Shown one piece after another: positions 9,001 through 16,000 of a stretch of DNA of 64,000 bases. The notes beneath the pieces were generated by a model, which was not told the DNA's origin, made no database searches, and saw nothing but the letters and a program-made list of their open reading frames with translations. The translations under genes were made by a program, and so were the position numbers. The DNA is from Flavobacteriales bacterium (GTDB lineage Bacteria; Bacteroidota; Bacteroidia; Flavobacteriales_F; PHOS-HE28), in NCBI GenBank assembly GCA_023957375.1, contig JAMLHB010000001.1, positions 1 to 64,000 of the forward strand, read 5' to 3'. Position 1 is the first letter of the stretch. Each line of letters opens with the position of its first letter.

Positions 9001-11488
9001 ACGAGACCGTGCCGGTCCACGCGCTGGAATCACCCACGGCACATACGGTGCGCATACGTGCTGTGTAGGTAGTGCCTTCGGTAAGGCCGCTCACGGCCGC
9101 AATCGTGGCGCTGGTGCCTTCAGTTCCGCTTTGCACGACGGCATTGCCCGCATCGCGCACCTCCCAGTAGTAGCCCACCCCGGGGTTGGAAAGGCTGGCC
9201 TCCCAAGCCAAGGTTGCCCCGTCGGGGGCGGTGGTGTGGGCACTGAAGTCCGTGGGCGGCAGGCAGCTGGGCGAGGGTGCCAGGAACAGGCTGTCGATGC
9301 CGATGTCCGTGGTGCCGGCATCGCTGGTGGCCTGCAGGCGCAGCACGGTGGTGGCTGAGTTGCTGCTGAAGTCGAGGGTGCGGTTGGTCCATGTGGCGGC
9401 AATGCCGAAGTTGTCGCCTATTTGGTTAAAGTTGCTGCCGCCATCCGTGGAATAGAACACGCGCAGCACATCGGTGCCGCTGGTGTTGATGTGGTCGAAG
9501 TTCAGCCGGGTGGGGCCGCTGGCCGCGCTCATGTCGATGTACAGGTCCAGGTTGCCTTGTAGGCCACTCGCGCTGTTGTAGGTGTGGAAGCGGGCCGACT
9601 TGGAGGTGGAAGCCGCATAGGTGCCCGAGTTGCTGGACCAGTTGGCGGACCCGCCTTGGTCATCCCGGCGCCAGCTGTTGTTGCCTGTTGCGGGGGTGTT
9701 GCGCCAGTAGGTGGCAGGGGCGTCCAAGCTGTCGCAATTGTTGCTCCAGTTCTCGAACGTCTCGCTGAAGGAGATGCCGTCGTAGGTGGCGTAAACGGGG
9801 GCGGCCATGGTGACGGCTACCGTGTTGGAGGTGCTGCTGCTGGAACCGTAGGAGCAGGATTGCACCAGGCGGAAGTAGCGGGCCACGCTCAGGGCGGGGG
9901 TGGTGTAGGTGGCTGTGGTGGCGCCGCTGATCGGTGTCCATCCGGTGCTGCCGTCGTTGGATTGCTCCCACTGCAGGGTGATGCCGCCGAGGTTGCCGAT
10001 GTTGGTGGCGCTGATCACCGTGGAGCTGCCTTCGCAGATTTCTGCTTCTGTGGCGCTGGCCACGGCCGTGGGCGGCGTGGTGCACGGGGTGAAGATCCGG
10101 ATGTTGTCCAAGCCGATGTCGCTGCCGCCCAGGTCGCTGGTGCCGCGGAAGCGCAGGATGGTGGTGGCCGAATTGGAGGTGATGGTGTATTCCTGCGTGG
10201 CCCAGGTGTCGGCTTGGCCCAGGTTGGTGCCCAAGTTGGTGAAGGTGGCCCCGCCGTCGGTGGAGATGCGCACGTCCAGCACGTCCGTATTGGTGCCGCT
10301 CTGGGGCGTGGGGTTGATGTAGTCGAATTTCAGTTTGGTGTTGCCCCCGGCGAGGGTCATGTCCAAATAAAGGTCCAAGCGGCCTTGGCTGTTGGGGTCC
10401 GGGGTGGCCGGGGCCTCAATGGAATGGAAGCGGGCCGAGTGCGACCCGGACGAACCCGCCGTAGGGAACACGGTGGACGGGGCCAACCAACCGGCTGAGG
10501 CGTCGTCACCATCACGGCGCCAGCTGTTCAGGCCGCTCGCAGGGGTGTTGAGCCAACTGGCTCCAGGGCTGTCGGCCGTACTGCAGCGGTCGGTCCAGCT
10601 TTCAAAATCCTGGGTGTAGCTGATGCCGTCAAATAGATAGTAGGCCGGGGTGGAGAACAAGGAAGTGGCGGCAACATTGGTGGTGTCCGACTCGGAGGAA
10701 TTGGTGCAGGTTACAATTTGCCGGTAGTACATCGGCACCGAGAACGGCGGGGTGGTGTAGGTGGCTTGGTTGTTGGTGCCGGTGGCCGCCGCCCAGCTGC
10801 TGCCATCTGCTGATTCCTCCCACTGGTAGGTGAGGTTCAGTTCCAATAGCGCTCCAGTTGGTTCCAGGGTGGTTGTACTTCCCAGGCATACAGGCACGTT
10901 GGATGGCAAGGTGCCCGCAGTGGGAGTACCGGTGCACGGAAGGGCGGAGATCCAATCCTGCACGACATTGATCGTATAGTCCGTACTCTGCGGACTGGCC
11001 CAAGTGGAAATGACGAAGTAGTAAGTCGTACCGCCTGTCAAGGTCAAGTTCGGAATTGATCGCGTGGCCCCGCTTGTGGCCGTATGGTAACCTACGGTAC
11101 TTGAGAAAGGGCACCCTGTGAATGCCCACAATCCGATCCAGTCATCATCGTTCGTGGTGGAGATGGTGACCCCTTGGTCCACGGTGGGAGTGTATGCGTA
11201 TACCACATCGTCCCCGGTGATGTAGGAGGTCGAGCCGGTTCCGTTCGTGACGGCGCCGGGGGCGACTGCCGGGACGTCTCCCGTGTCATAATCGTCACCA
11301 TAAGAGGAGGTGTTCCCAGCATCGTTATACGGTAAGCTGGTGATCACCTTGGGTGTCCCGCAGACATTGCCGACCTGCGCACGCAGACCCAAGGCAAAAG
11401 CCCCGGCGGCCATCAAGGTCAGCAGCAGCATGCGTTGCCACCAGGTTCGCAAGGAAGTTGTGAATAAGAGAGGTAGGGAAGCGTTCAT
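1..11488 (-). CDS. Giant secreted modular adhesin-like protein (FnIII, GEVED, CUB-like and Ig-like modules), 3' end outside window
   Basis: One uninterrupted minus frame of about 3829 codons runs from the ATG at 11488 to the window edge, so the C-terminus, where a T9SS sorting domain would be expected, is not visible. The first 38 residues are a signal peptide (hydrophobic core MLLLTLMAAGAFALGL, then RAQ). In N-to-C order I see a PPC-like beta domain (about 11390-10950), Ig-like modules with the YQWEESADG-type motif (10940-10640 and 10085-9790), jelly-roll or MAM-like domains (10640-10085 and 9790-9275), then about eleven fibronectin-III modules marked by the YQWEVRD motif and a Cys-Pro-Pro-Thr linker. 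GEVED-type modules ending in GEAEDY lie near 7400-6970, 5170-4750 and 2160-1740, and a CUB-like domain near 1410-1130. The last kilobase parallels the neighbour at 13003-22101. The likely role is surface adhesion or gliding after T9SS export; no ligand can be inferred. Confidence 0.88.
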   Translation of the reverse strand, partial: MNASLPLLFTTSLRTWWQRMLLLTLMAAGAFALGLRAQVGNVCGTPKVITSLPYNDAGNTSSYGDDYDTGDVPAVAPGAVTNGTGSTSYITGDDVVYAYTPTVDQGVTISTTNDDDWIGLWAFTGCPFSSTVGYHTATSGATRSIPNLTLTGGTTYYFVISTWASPQSTDYTINVVQDWISALPCTGTPTAGTLPSNVPVCLGSTTTLEPTGALLELNLTYQWEESADGSSWAAATGTNNQATYTTPPFSVPMYYRQIVTCTNSSESDTTNVAATSLFSTPAYYLFDGISYTQDFESWTDRCSTADSPGASWLNTPASGLNSWRRDGDDASAGWLAPSTVFPTAGSSGSHSARFHSIEAPATPDPNSQGRLDLYLDMTLAGGNTKLKFDYINPTPQSGTNTDVLDVRISTDGGATFTNLGTNLGQADTWATQEYTITSNSATTILRFRGTSDLGGSDIGLDNIRIFTPCTTPPTAVASATEAEICEGSSTVISATNIGNLGGITLQWEQSNDGSTGWTPISGATTATYTTPALSVARYFRLVQSCSYGSSSSTSNTVAVTMAAPVYATYDGISFSETFENWSNNCDSLDAPATYWRNTPATGNNSWRRDDQGGSANWSSNSGTYAASTSKSARFHTYNSASGLQGNLDLYIDMSAASGPTRLNFDHINTSGTDVLRVFYSTDGGSNFNQIGDNFGIAATWTNRTLDFSSNSATTVLRLQATSDAGTTDIGIDSLFLAPSPSCLPPTDFSAHTTAPDGATLAWEASLSNPGVGYYWEVRDAGNAVVQSGTEGTSATIAAVSGLTEGTTYTARMRTVCAVGDSSAWTGTVSFTAGTVQIGTGASNASNFPISSCTAYNYTQQIYLASEYAGGIYIDKLRFKYVSGGTTFANWNNWTVYMGNTSKSTFSSTTDWVPLGQMAQVFSGTVTPVVGQWMEISLSPGFLWDGTSNIVVAVDENTAGTSCTATWSSFTPTGTNRGMYIRTSTDINPASPAAGTRSSTLAQVQFGMGPLPSCLPPTQLAASNVTASDADLSWTASISNPADGYQWEVRDAGDAVVANGATPANTTTAHATGLAANTAYELYVRAICGAGDTSVWAGPMGFTTQCVVATVPFTEGFETGYTDQSAVAGCWSQEAVSGTESWKANSTATTYNRTPRSGTFNAYLRYSDERWLFHAVSLTGGTSYRFSAYARQDGATATNASLTLAYGTTNTAAGMTNVIVNAQGLVAGDYQLVQGDFTPATTGTYYVGINGEINSSPWYISLDDISVTLTPSCEPPTALSVDSIASDGAGFSWTGSTSAPANGYQWEVRDAGNAVVASGTTAAGDTIAEASGLTPDTDYSLYVRSDCGGTFSPWAGPVNFYTGYCIAEGNNANYYINDFSTSNSLGNISNPGTGYTGNGYGDHSAMAVADTSGATFDFNAVFGSGSNTFHFRIWVDWNNDLQFDDVDELEFDGTVYQSSYTGSVTIPVGTAVGNYRMRIRNTYTGTPLSCGTSNGETEDYTIQVILPPSCLPPTNLAASNVTVTSADLSWTASTSNPAEGYQWEVRDEASTIAASGSTLAGVTTASATGLADNTAYGLYVRAICGAGDTSMWAGPYNFTTPCDAFSLPFHEGFNTGSPTIGCWGVIDANGDGDAWALYTGYAYEGDMSAGLYTDFNAGNNDDWLISPGLTLTGNDRLRYRYRVRSASEPNDFEVRLSTTGTSPADFTQTIVPLASYSNIAYEEQLVDLSAYSGTVHIAWYVPSGGLDGYYLYIDDVNVEEIPSCEAPTALSVDSVAADGAGFSWTSSTSNPADGYQWEVRDAANLVVAYGSTVAGDTTATATGLAAETDYYLYVRARCGVGDTSTWAGPHGFTTPCASATAYSEDFDEVTTPAFPDCWAKVGTSGSTYTQTGSPNSSPNTVYIYSSTTSAKAVLALPPVSNLGAGTHWFRFNMRANFTVGGVIEIGYLTNPGDANSFIALSSVTAASTTYEEYTFAPPAGSYSNYPAFRHTGSPANSILIDDVNWEAAPACLAPTNLTVTNTSYTGADLAWAASSSNPGDGYAWEVHDSGANVVASGTTAAGVTTASATGLSANTDYQLFVRAICDNSNSSTWAGPEAFYTGYCIPEGTNSSYYINDFTTTGGVLNISNTGSGFSNEGYGDFTSMTVSAAPANVVNFTATFLLSSTYYFNLWIDWNNDLDFDDPGELAYTSGAYVSSATGSFTVPPGTPEGNYRIRIRNGYLGGSPSACGTTSYGEAEDYTLTVLPPPPCAAPLNIAVNVQGPTSATLTWTDNTAESYNYMVITGLDTVYSGNVASGTPAIVLDPLAGNTTFRAQVQSVCDGGATLSDWSLNVNFTTPIVVPAPWFEPFATTSTPSGWTTTGWSLGSTRGVTGNPGNNIYKNIYSTATSGTSFTTVNVGPVTAAMSLAFDYKASLYSSPYNPPAAGSGNYVVAISTDFGGTWTTLETVTNDAVAGWRSKSYPLSAYAGQYIKVRITGNWVSADWDYGFDNFKIESCPVPTALAVSNLTGTSADFSWTSGVGNFEWEVRTGGTTVVDDGSTAANTASSTSLTPNTSYGLYVRAICGVGDTSAWAGPVSFTTPCNMVTAFTENFDGVTTPAFPACWAKVGTTGSAYTQTSNPASAPNTMYLYSTSTSALATVRMPAVSNLGAGTHRFRFNMRANVTLGGVVQIGYLTNPDDPNTFTSLGSVTAATLTYDEYTFVPPAGSYSATPAFRHTGSPANSLLIDDVKWEVLPTCMPPTSVALSNVTATSADLGWTDSGAESYNYEVRTSGAAGSGAAGLALSGNVATGSPAFTLSPLNYGTDYTVYVQGSCSGGSDLSAWSDGTDFTPGVVQIGGGTATSSNFPIYTCYGYNYSQQIYLASEYTGQPYITNIRFKYVTSGTTIANWNNWTVYMGNTAQTGFASTTSWIPVASMQQVFSGTVTPVAGDWMDIELATPFLWDGTSNIVVAVDENSAGTSCTATWQSYTATGSNRGMLYYSDGTNPNPASPPTASTRSSNIAQIQMLGMTEPTCLGPTGVTATLTSASTADLSWTASTSNPAGGYQWEVRDDANNVVGNGSTMGTTASVGGLAADTYYELFVRAICGAGDTSMWTGSPSVYTGYCIPVGTGTSYYIDDVSTSGGWTNISNLNSGLSTGGYGNFSALSVSTSPGETIDVTFAGTSNGYTYTWGIWIDWNNDLDFDDAGEQVFTSGTSYLTSPQTVSLTLPVGTPLGNYRVRIRNSYIGATVVCGTSTYGEAEDYTLQVVAPPSCMPPTDLAITGLGTNKATFSWTASVTGPTNGYQWQVLDGTNTVVASGTTAGTTATANGLSAETPYKVQVRANCGGGDLSYWAGPLAFSTATACGTDFTDTGGASANYSANEDWVKTYCRTTPGDQVRVLFSTFNTQASYDKLFIFNGPSTAAPMIASSNGAGFGNTSYGAGGWWGTTLPGPFTSSNASGCLTFAFVSDGSTQNAGWTATTSCITPNNTCSNAWAVLCGGTYSGTTTGVPHSMPAGACAFNGTASTGGQNWWSYTATGNDAVTFSTCGNAGFDTRISVFTGTDCSALACTAMNDDSPGCANGGSSVTVNTTVGTTYWIAVHGAGAEEGAYSLNVTCGAVCAAPSNDACAGAAPVDNNLRDGSNTPATYTNTCATVDGPTACSGTMPVSGVWFSFNSGDYGHVVLTLEDNNTNSQYSATSVDYALYSGACSGLGAGSETACGQDAAGSHVLNVTPNTDYLLLVYNNGSAGVSGTFGLMLEHAAHNDASIAALLDPAPGLLCGSTMAPTVTLLNNGDNDLTSVQINYGLSGGPVHTYNWTGNLAYGQSANVTLPTVPTVSGTGLTLAVSTS

Positions 11489-11678
11489 GGTACGGGGGAT
11501 TTGGAAATAAGCGCGGTTTGAAGGGTTGGACAGGGGCGGGGCTTGAAAGCCGAGCAGGCAGGTATGGGATCGTCGCATCGGTGGGGGGAGTTGGATGGGG
11601 TAGGGGGGGTGGGTTCCACCCCTCACGACAAATTCGGGCAGCTAATGAAAAAAATCATTTGGTAAAATCCAAGAATAA

Positions 11679-11702
11679 AATAGTTGTCAACAGCAGGCAA
11701 CC
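11679..11702 (-). promoter_or_regulatory. Upstream element shared by the two giant adhesin genes (copy 1)
   Basis: A 24-base segment 191 bases upstream of the left giant gene matches 22277-22300, which is 176 bases upstream of the right giant gene, at 22 of 24 positions. Read on the minus strand it contains CTGTTGACAACTATT, followed by AT-rich sequence. The rest of the two upstream regions does not align by eye, so a shared promoter core or regulator site is likely. Its exact role is inference. Confidence 0.45.
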
Positions 11703-11830
11703 AATAACGGCGCGTTACGTCAGCAACGACTTTAATCGGGTGTTATAGCGAAAAAGAACACCCCATTTCACGGGCCACCCCGGGCCGAAGCGACCTCCCA
11801 CCATCCATTTCGCGAGCGGCGCATTTGGCC

Positions 11831-12106
11831 GCGAAGCGATCTCCCACTCCCGGCGCTCGGCTGTGCCGAGTGCCCCCCTTTCATGGCCTCCGGCCATTAC
11901 TCCATTGGCCGAGCATACACCATGTTGATGCTTGAACAGATGGACTTTCTGTTGAATTGCGGACGAGCACGAGTGGCAGGAGCCCGCCAGAGGCGGATCA
12001 AACGCCGGGCACTCGGCAGAGTTGCCGGAGGTCCAACTGAAGCCGAGCGCCGGAATCTGAGCGAAGCGATCTCCCCGCAGTCGCACGGCAAGATCGCTTC
12101 GGCTCT
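11831..12106. repeat. MITE-like repeat, copy 1
   Basis: Bases 11834-12076 are nearly identical to 12210-12452 (constant offset of 376 bases, only a few differences seen). The copy starts at a GAAGCGATCTC motif and ends near 12090-12106 with the inverse AGATCGCTTCGG. It has no transposase and no plausible coding content, which fits a non-autonomous element. Confidence 0.7.
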
Positions 12107-12145
12107 GTTGGGTGCACAGGCCCTCGCGAAACGGGCATTCGTTTG

Positions 12146-12185
12146 GGTTCGCGTAGGGTCACACGGAGTGGACCCTGCGCGAACC
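12146..12185. repeat. Long hairpin, copy 1
   Basis: The arms GGTTCGCGTAGGGTC and GACCCTGCGCGAACC are inverted repeats with one G-T-type mismatch around a 10-base loop. The same hairpin recurs at 12907-12946. Confidence 0.75.
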
Positions 12186-12203
12186 ATTTCGCGAGGCCGC
12201 TCT

Positions 12204-12515
12204 GGGCCGAAGCGATCTCTCACTCCCGGCGCTCGGCTGTGCCGAGTGCCCCCCTTTCATGGCTTCCGGCCATTACTCCATTGGCCGAGCATACACCATG
12301 TTGATGCTTGAACAGATGGACTTTCTGTTGAATTGCGGACGAGCACGAGTGGCAGGAGCCCGCCAGAGGCGGATCAAACGCCGGGCACTCGGCAGAGTTG
12401 CCGGAGGTCCAACTGAAGCCGAGCGCCGGAATCTGAGCGAAGCGATCTCCCCGGCGAAGTCCCCGGCGTACTTCCCCGCTTCCGCCCGCAGGAGCAAACG
12501 AGATCGCTTCGGGCC
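12204..12515. repeat. MITE-like repeat, copy 2, with terminal inverted repeats
   Basis: The 312-bp unit is bounded by GGGCCGAAGCGATCTC at 12204-12219 and by GAGATCGCTTCGGGCC at 12500-12515, which are inverted repeats with one mismatch. It contains the 243-bp core shared with copy 1. No transposase is encoded, so any movement would need enzymes from elsewhere (inference). Confidence 0.7.
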
Positions 12516-12554
12516 TGTTGGGTGCACAGGCCCTCGCGAAACGGACATCCCCTT

Positions 12555-12652
12555 TCGAGGGCCGTCGCGGGTCCCGGCCTTGTGCCGGGAAGCAATCCAT
12601 CAGGGCACCTCTTGCATAGACTGCTTCGTCGCAGAGCCTCCTCGCAGTGACG
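12555..12652. repeat. ATTGCGAGG-family palindromic repeat, unit 1 (left end missing)
   Basis: This unit ends in CCTCGCAGTGACG, as units 2 and 3 do, but lacks their left terminal repeat. From GCCGTCGCGGG rightward its sequence matches unit 3 at an offset of 238 bases. Confidence 0.6.
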
Positions 12653-12675
12653 ACGTGGTGGGGTTTGATCCAACC

Positions 12676-12763
12676 CGTCATTGCGAGGCCGTCGCGGCCG
12701 AAGCAATCCGTCTGGGCACCCCTTGCCTGGACTGCTTCGTCGCAGAGCCTTCTCGCAGTGACG
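12676..12763. repeat. ATTGCGAGG-family palindromic repeat, unit 2
   Basis: This 88-bp unit has terminal inverted repeats: CGTCATTGCGAGG on the left and TCTCGCAGTGACG on the right. An inner dyad, ATTGC...GCAAT, surrounds GGCCGTCGCGGCC. It resembles the dispersed repeat known in many bacterial phyla whose spurious translation reads RHCEE (established knowledge, matched from memory). Confidence 0.7.
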
Positions 12764-12786
12764 ACGTGGTGGGGTTTGATCCAACC

Positions 12787-12890
12787 CGTTATTGCGAGGC
12801 CGTCGCGGGTCCCGGCCTTGTGCCGGGAAGCAATCCATCAGGGCACCTCTTGCATAGACTGCTTCGTCGCAGAGCCTCCTCGCAGTGACG
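12787..12890. repeat. ATTGCGAGG-family palindromic repeat, unit 3
   Basis: The unit opens with CGTTATTGCGAGG and closes with CCTCGCAGTGACG. It differs from unit 2 by an inner extension carrying the small dyad CCCGGCCTTGTGCCGGG. Spacing between units 2 and 3 is only 23 bases. Confidence 0.65.
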
Positions 12891-12906
12891 GCGTGGTGGG
12901 GTTTTG

Positions 12907-12946
12907 GGTTCGCGCAGGGTCACACGAAGTGGACCCTGCGCGAACC
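12907..12946. repeat. Long hairpin, copy 2
   Basis: GGTTCGCGCAGGGTC and GACCCTGCGCGAACC form a perfect 15-bp inverted repeat around a 10-base loop. It is homologous to the hairpin at 12146-12185 and lies just beyond the terminator of the right-hand giant gene. Confidence 0.75.
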
Positions 12947-12951
12947 AGCAC

Positions 12952-12981
12952 AAAGGGCCGCCCCTTTCGGAACGGCCCTTT
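12952..12981 (-). terminator. Probable terminator of the giant gene at 13003-22101
   Basis: The arms AAAGGGCCG (12952-12960) and CGGCCCTTT (12973-12981) form a GC-rich stem 22 bases beyond the stop codon. No long T-run follows on the minus strand. Confidence 0.6.
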
Positions 12982-13002
12982 GGCATGGGGGCTGGTACAG
13001 CC

Positions 13003-16000
13003 CTACTTGATGATGCTCAGGCGCTGCACGCTGCGTTGGCCGTTCACGGTGATGTTCACCATGTACACGCCTGCGGCAATGTCCTTGGGCAGTTGCAGGA
13101 TGGTGCTGAAGCGCTCGCCGCTGTTGCCGAACTCCTTGGCAAACACCTGCTGTCCGTAGATGTCCTGGATGTCCACGCTGATGCGCTGGTCGGCACCTTG
13201 GAGACCTTGGAGGTCCATGTTCACCAGTCCGTCACGCACCGGGTTGGGCCACAGGTTGGCGTTGCCCAGGGTGGGCAGCACCTGCCCGCCCAGGCCGGGG
13301 TTGTTGTCGATGACGACGTTGCACACGTTGCCGCAGTAGGCGCCCTCGATGCCGTTCACCGTTACGCGCACCTGCACCTGGTAGGTGGTCTGGTCCGTCA
13401 AGGCCGGTGCCTCGGCAGTACCCCAGCCCAGTGCCAGGATGTACGTGCTGCGCACGAACTCGATGCCGCTGTTGTAGTTGCCGTCGTCACCGGTGATCTT
13501 GAAGGTGTAGGTGGTGGCTCCGGTCACGGGCCTGGCATAGAGGTAGTTGTAGGGCGCGGTGAAGCTGCGGGTCTCGTTGCAGGAGTGGCCGTAGGCGGGC
13601 GCCTGGATCAGCTGGGTGCACTGCACCACCTGGGCGATGCCCAAGCCGAGGTCGCAGCCCGATCCCCAGTGTGCGCTGGCCAAGGGGCCTGCCTCATTGG
13701 TGCGCACGCGGGTGAAGTACACTACGCCGGGCACTAATGGGCTGGAGACCATCTCGTAGAACACCACGTAGTTGTGCGGGCGAGCGATGCGGCGCATGTA
13801 GCCTGCGTCGGGGTTGCTGAACTCGAACTGGTACTGGGTGGCACCGGTCACCTTGTTGCTGTAGACCTTGTCGTACATGCCGTTGGTGAACACGCCGCAC
13901 TCGTAGGCCATGATGCGCGAGGGCCCTGCGGGCAGGCAGAAATTGTGGCCGCTACCGTAGCTGGGCGTCTGCGTGGATCCGGAGGGCGAGGAGTAGCCGT
14001 CGATGCTGCCGTCGAAGAGGTCGCGCAGCAGCAGCCGCCCGGAGACGGTGCGCAGCTCCCAGAAGCCGTTGCCGTTGCTGCAGCACAGGCCGTCGCCGTT
14101 GTCGTCGTACAGGGCCAGGCTGTAGCAGTTGCCGTTGTCGGTGGACAGGCAGAGGGTCTCGCTGTACAGGTTGTTGGGCAAGGGGTAGTACCCTCCGGTG
14201 GCCACCATGCTGAAGGCCTGGTCGTAGATCTCCCAGTAGAAGAAGCTGGCGTCGTTGTCCGTTTGGACCTTGAGCACCACGGGCTCGCCACCGGCGTCCA
14301 CGATGATGCTCTGGCTGTCGTTGGCGGGCATGTCGTCGGCCACCCCGTTGGGCAGACTGGTGGACACGGCCAGGGTTTGGCCGACCCCTGATACGGTGGG
14401 CACGGAGGGCAAGGTGACGTTCGCCGATTGGCCGTAGGCCAGGTTGCCCGTCCAGTTGTAGGTGTGCACCGGTCCGCCGCTCAGTCCGTAATTGATCTGC
14501 ACGCTGGTGAGGTCGTTGTCACCGTTGTTCAGCAGGGTCACCATGGGGGCCATGGTGGAACTGCAGAGCAGGCCCGGGGCGGGGGAGAGCAGGGCGGCGA
14601 TGGAGGCGTCGTTGTGTGCGGCGTGCTCCAGCATCAGGCCGAAGGTTCCCGACACGCCCGCGCTTCCGTTGTTGTACACCAACAGCAGGTAGTTGGTGTT
14701 GGGCGTGAGGTTGAGCACGTTGAAGCCGTTCGCATCGGTCGCACAGGCCACCTCGGCGGTGGCGCCCAAGCCGCTGCAGGCACCGCTGTACACTGCGTAA
14801 TCCAGGGAAGTGGCGGTGTACTGCGGGTCGTCGCTATGGTCGAGCAGGGTCACCAGCGCATGACCGTAGTCGTCGGTGCTGAAGCTGAACCACACGCCGC
14901 TTACGGGCATGGTGCCGCTGCAGGCGGTGGGGCCGTCCACGGTGGCGCAGGCGTTGGTGTAGGTGGCCGGGGTGTTGCTACCGTCGCGCAGGTTGTTGGC
15001 CAAGGCGGTGGCGCCGGCGCAGGCGTCATTGGATGGCGCCGCGCAAACCGCGCCGCAGCTCACGTACAACTGGTAGCTGCCTTCGGCGGCACCTGCACCG
15101 TGCACGGCGATCCAGTAGGTGGATCCCGTGGTGGTGTTGATGCTCACCTCGCTGCTACCGGCGCTGCAGCCGGGGCTGTCGTCGTTCATGGCCATGCAGG
15201 TCAGGTTGTCGCAATCCGCGCCGCTGAACACCGAGATGCGGGTGTCGAAGCCGGCGTTGCCGCAGGTGCTGAAGGTCACTGCATCATTGCCCGTGGCCGT
15301 GTAGGTCCACCAGTTCTGGCCGCCGGTGCTGGCTGCGCCGTTGAAGGGGCAGGCACCCGAAGGCATGCTGTGGGGGATGTTCACCGTGTAACCGCCGTAA
15401 GATTGCCCGCAGGTTACCGCCATGGCGGTGGCGCAGGTTTGGTTGGACACTTCCACCATCACCGTGTAGTCATGTACTTGGCCAAAGCTGTAACTGCCGC
15501 AGGGGTCGGTGGGAGAACTGTTCCAGTTCTTGATGATCCGCATGTGGCTGCTGCCGCCCTGGGCGGTCACGGGCACGTTGATCGTTCCGCTCACCACCGT
15601 TCCGCAGTTCGAGCCGGTGAACGAGCCGATCGGCACCACGGTCTCGAAGGTGCCGTTGCGGTCCCAGTCGAAGAAGGCCGTGAAGTAGTTGGTGAACGAC
15701 CCGTCCGAGTTGCCGGTGAGGCTGATCGGATAGGAACTGCCGGGCGACACGTTGGCCACCATGGAGGTGAAATCAAGCACCGCGTTCGTGGGCGGCGGGC
15801 TGGTTGCGCCCGAGACGGTGTTGTTGATGCCCACGAAGGTCACGTTGCAGATCGGCTCCACGTTCGATGTGATGGCTGGGGTGCAGTAGCAGGCCGAAGG
15901 TGCGTTCTGCGTTACCTGCACCGGGTTGCTTGCCGCAGAGGCCCCGCCGTTGGCGCAGGTCACCACGCACTGGTACCAGGTGGTCACGCTTTGGGTGGTG

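Larger units (their letters stand above)
11489..13002. other. 1.5-kb non-coding spacer filled with repeats
   Basis: This stretch lies between two co-oriented giant genes. I see no convincing gene in it. It holds an AT-rich upstream region of the left gene (about 11620-11720), two copies of a 243-bp repeat, three copies of a palindromic element beginning with the widespread ATTGCGAGG motif, two copies of a long hairpin, and the terminator of the right-hand gene. Short open frames here simply repeat with the DNA copies and show no protein-like composition. Confidence 0.8.

Noticed and set aside
74..10498. Long plus-strand open frames opposite the first giant gene (for example 74-1876 and 5822-8023)
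   Set aside because: All are in the same antisense phase as the real gene and are Gly/Val/His-rich mirrors of its Thr/Ala/Asn-rich codons; none has domains or a leader.
11883..12888. Short plus and minus frames in the repeat spacer, two sharing 63 identical residues
   Set aside because: They repeat because the DNA repeats; Arg/Ala-rich with no leader, promoter or domain.
12555..12890. Possible CRISPR-like array
   Set aside because: Units are about 90-105 bp with terminal inverted repeats and no uniform spacers; no cas genes nearby.
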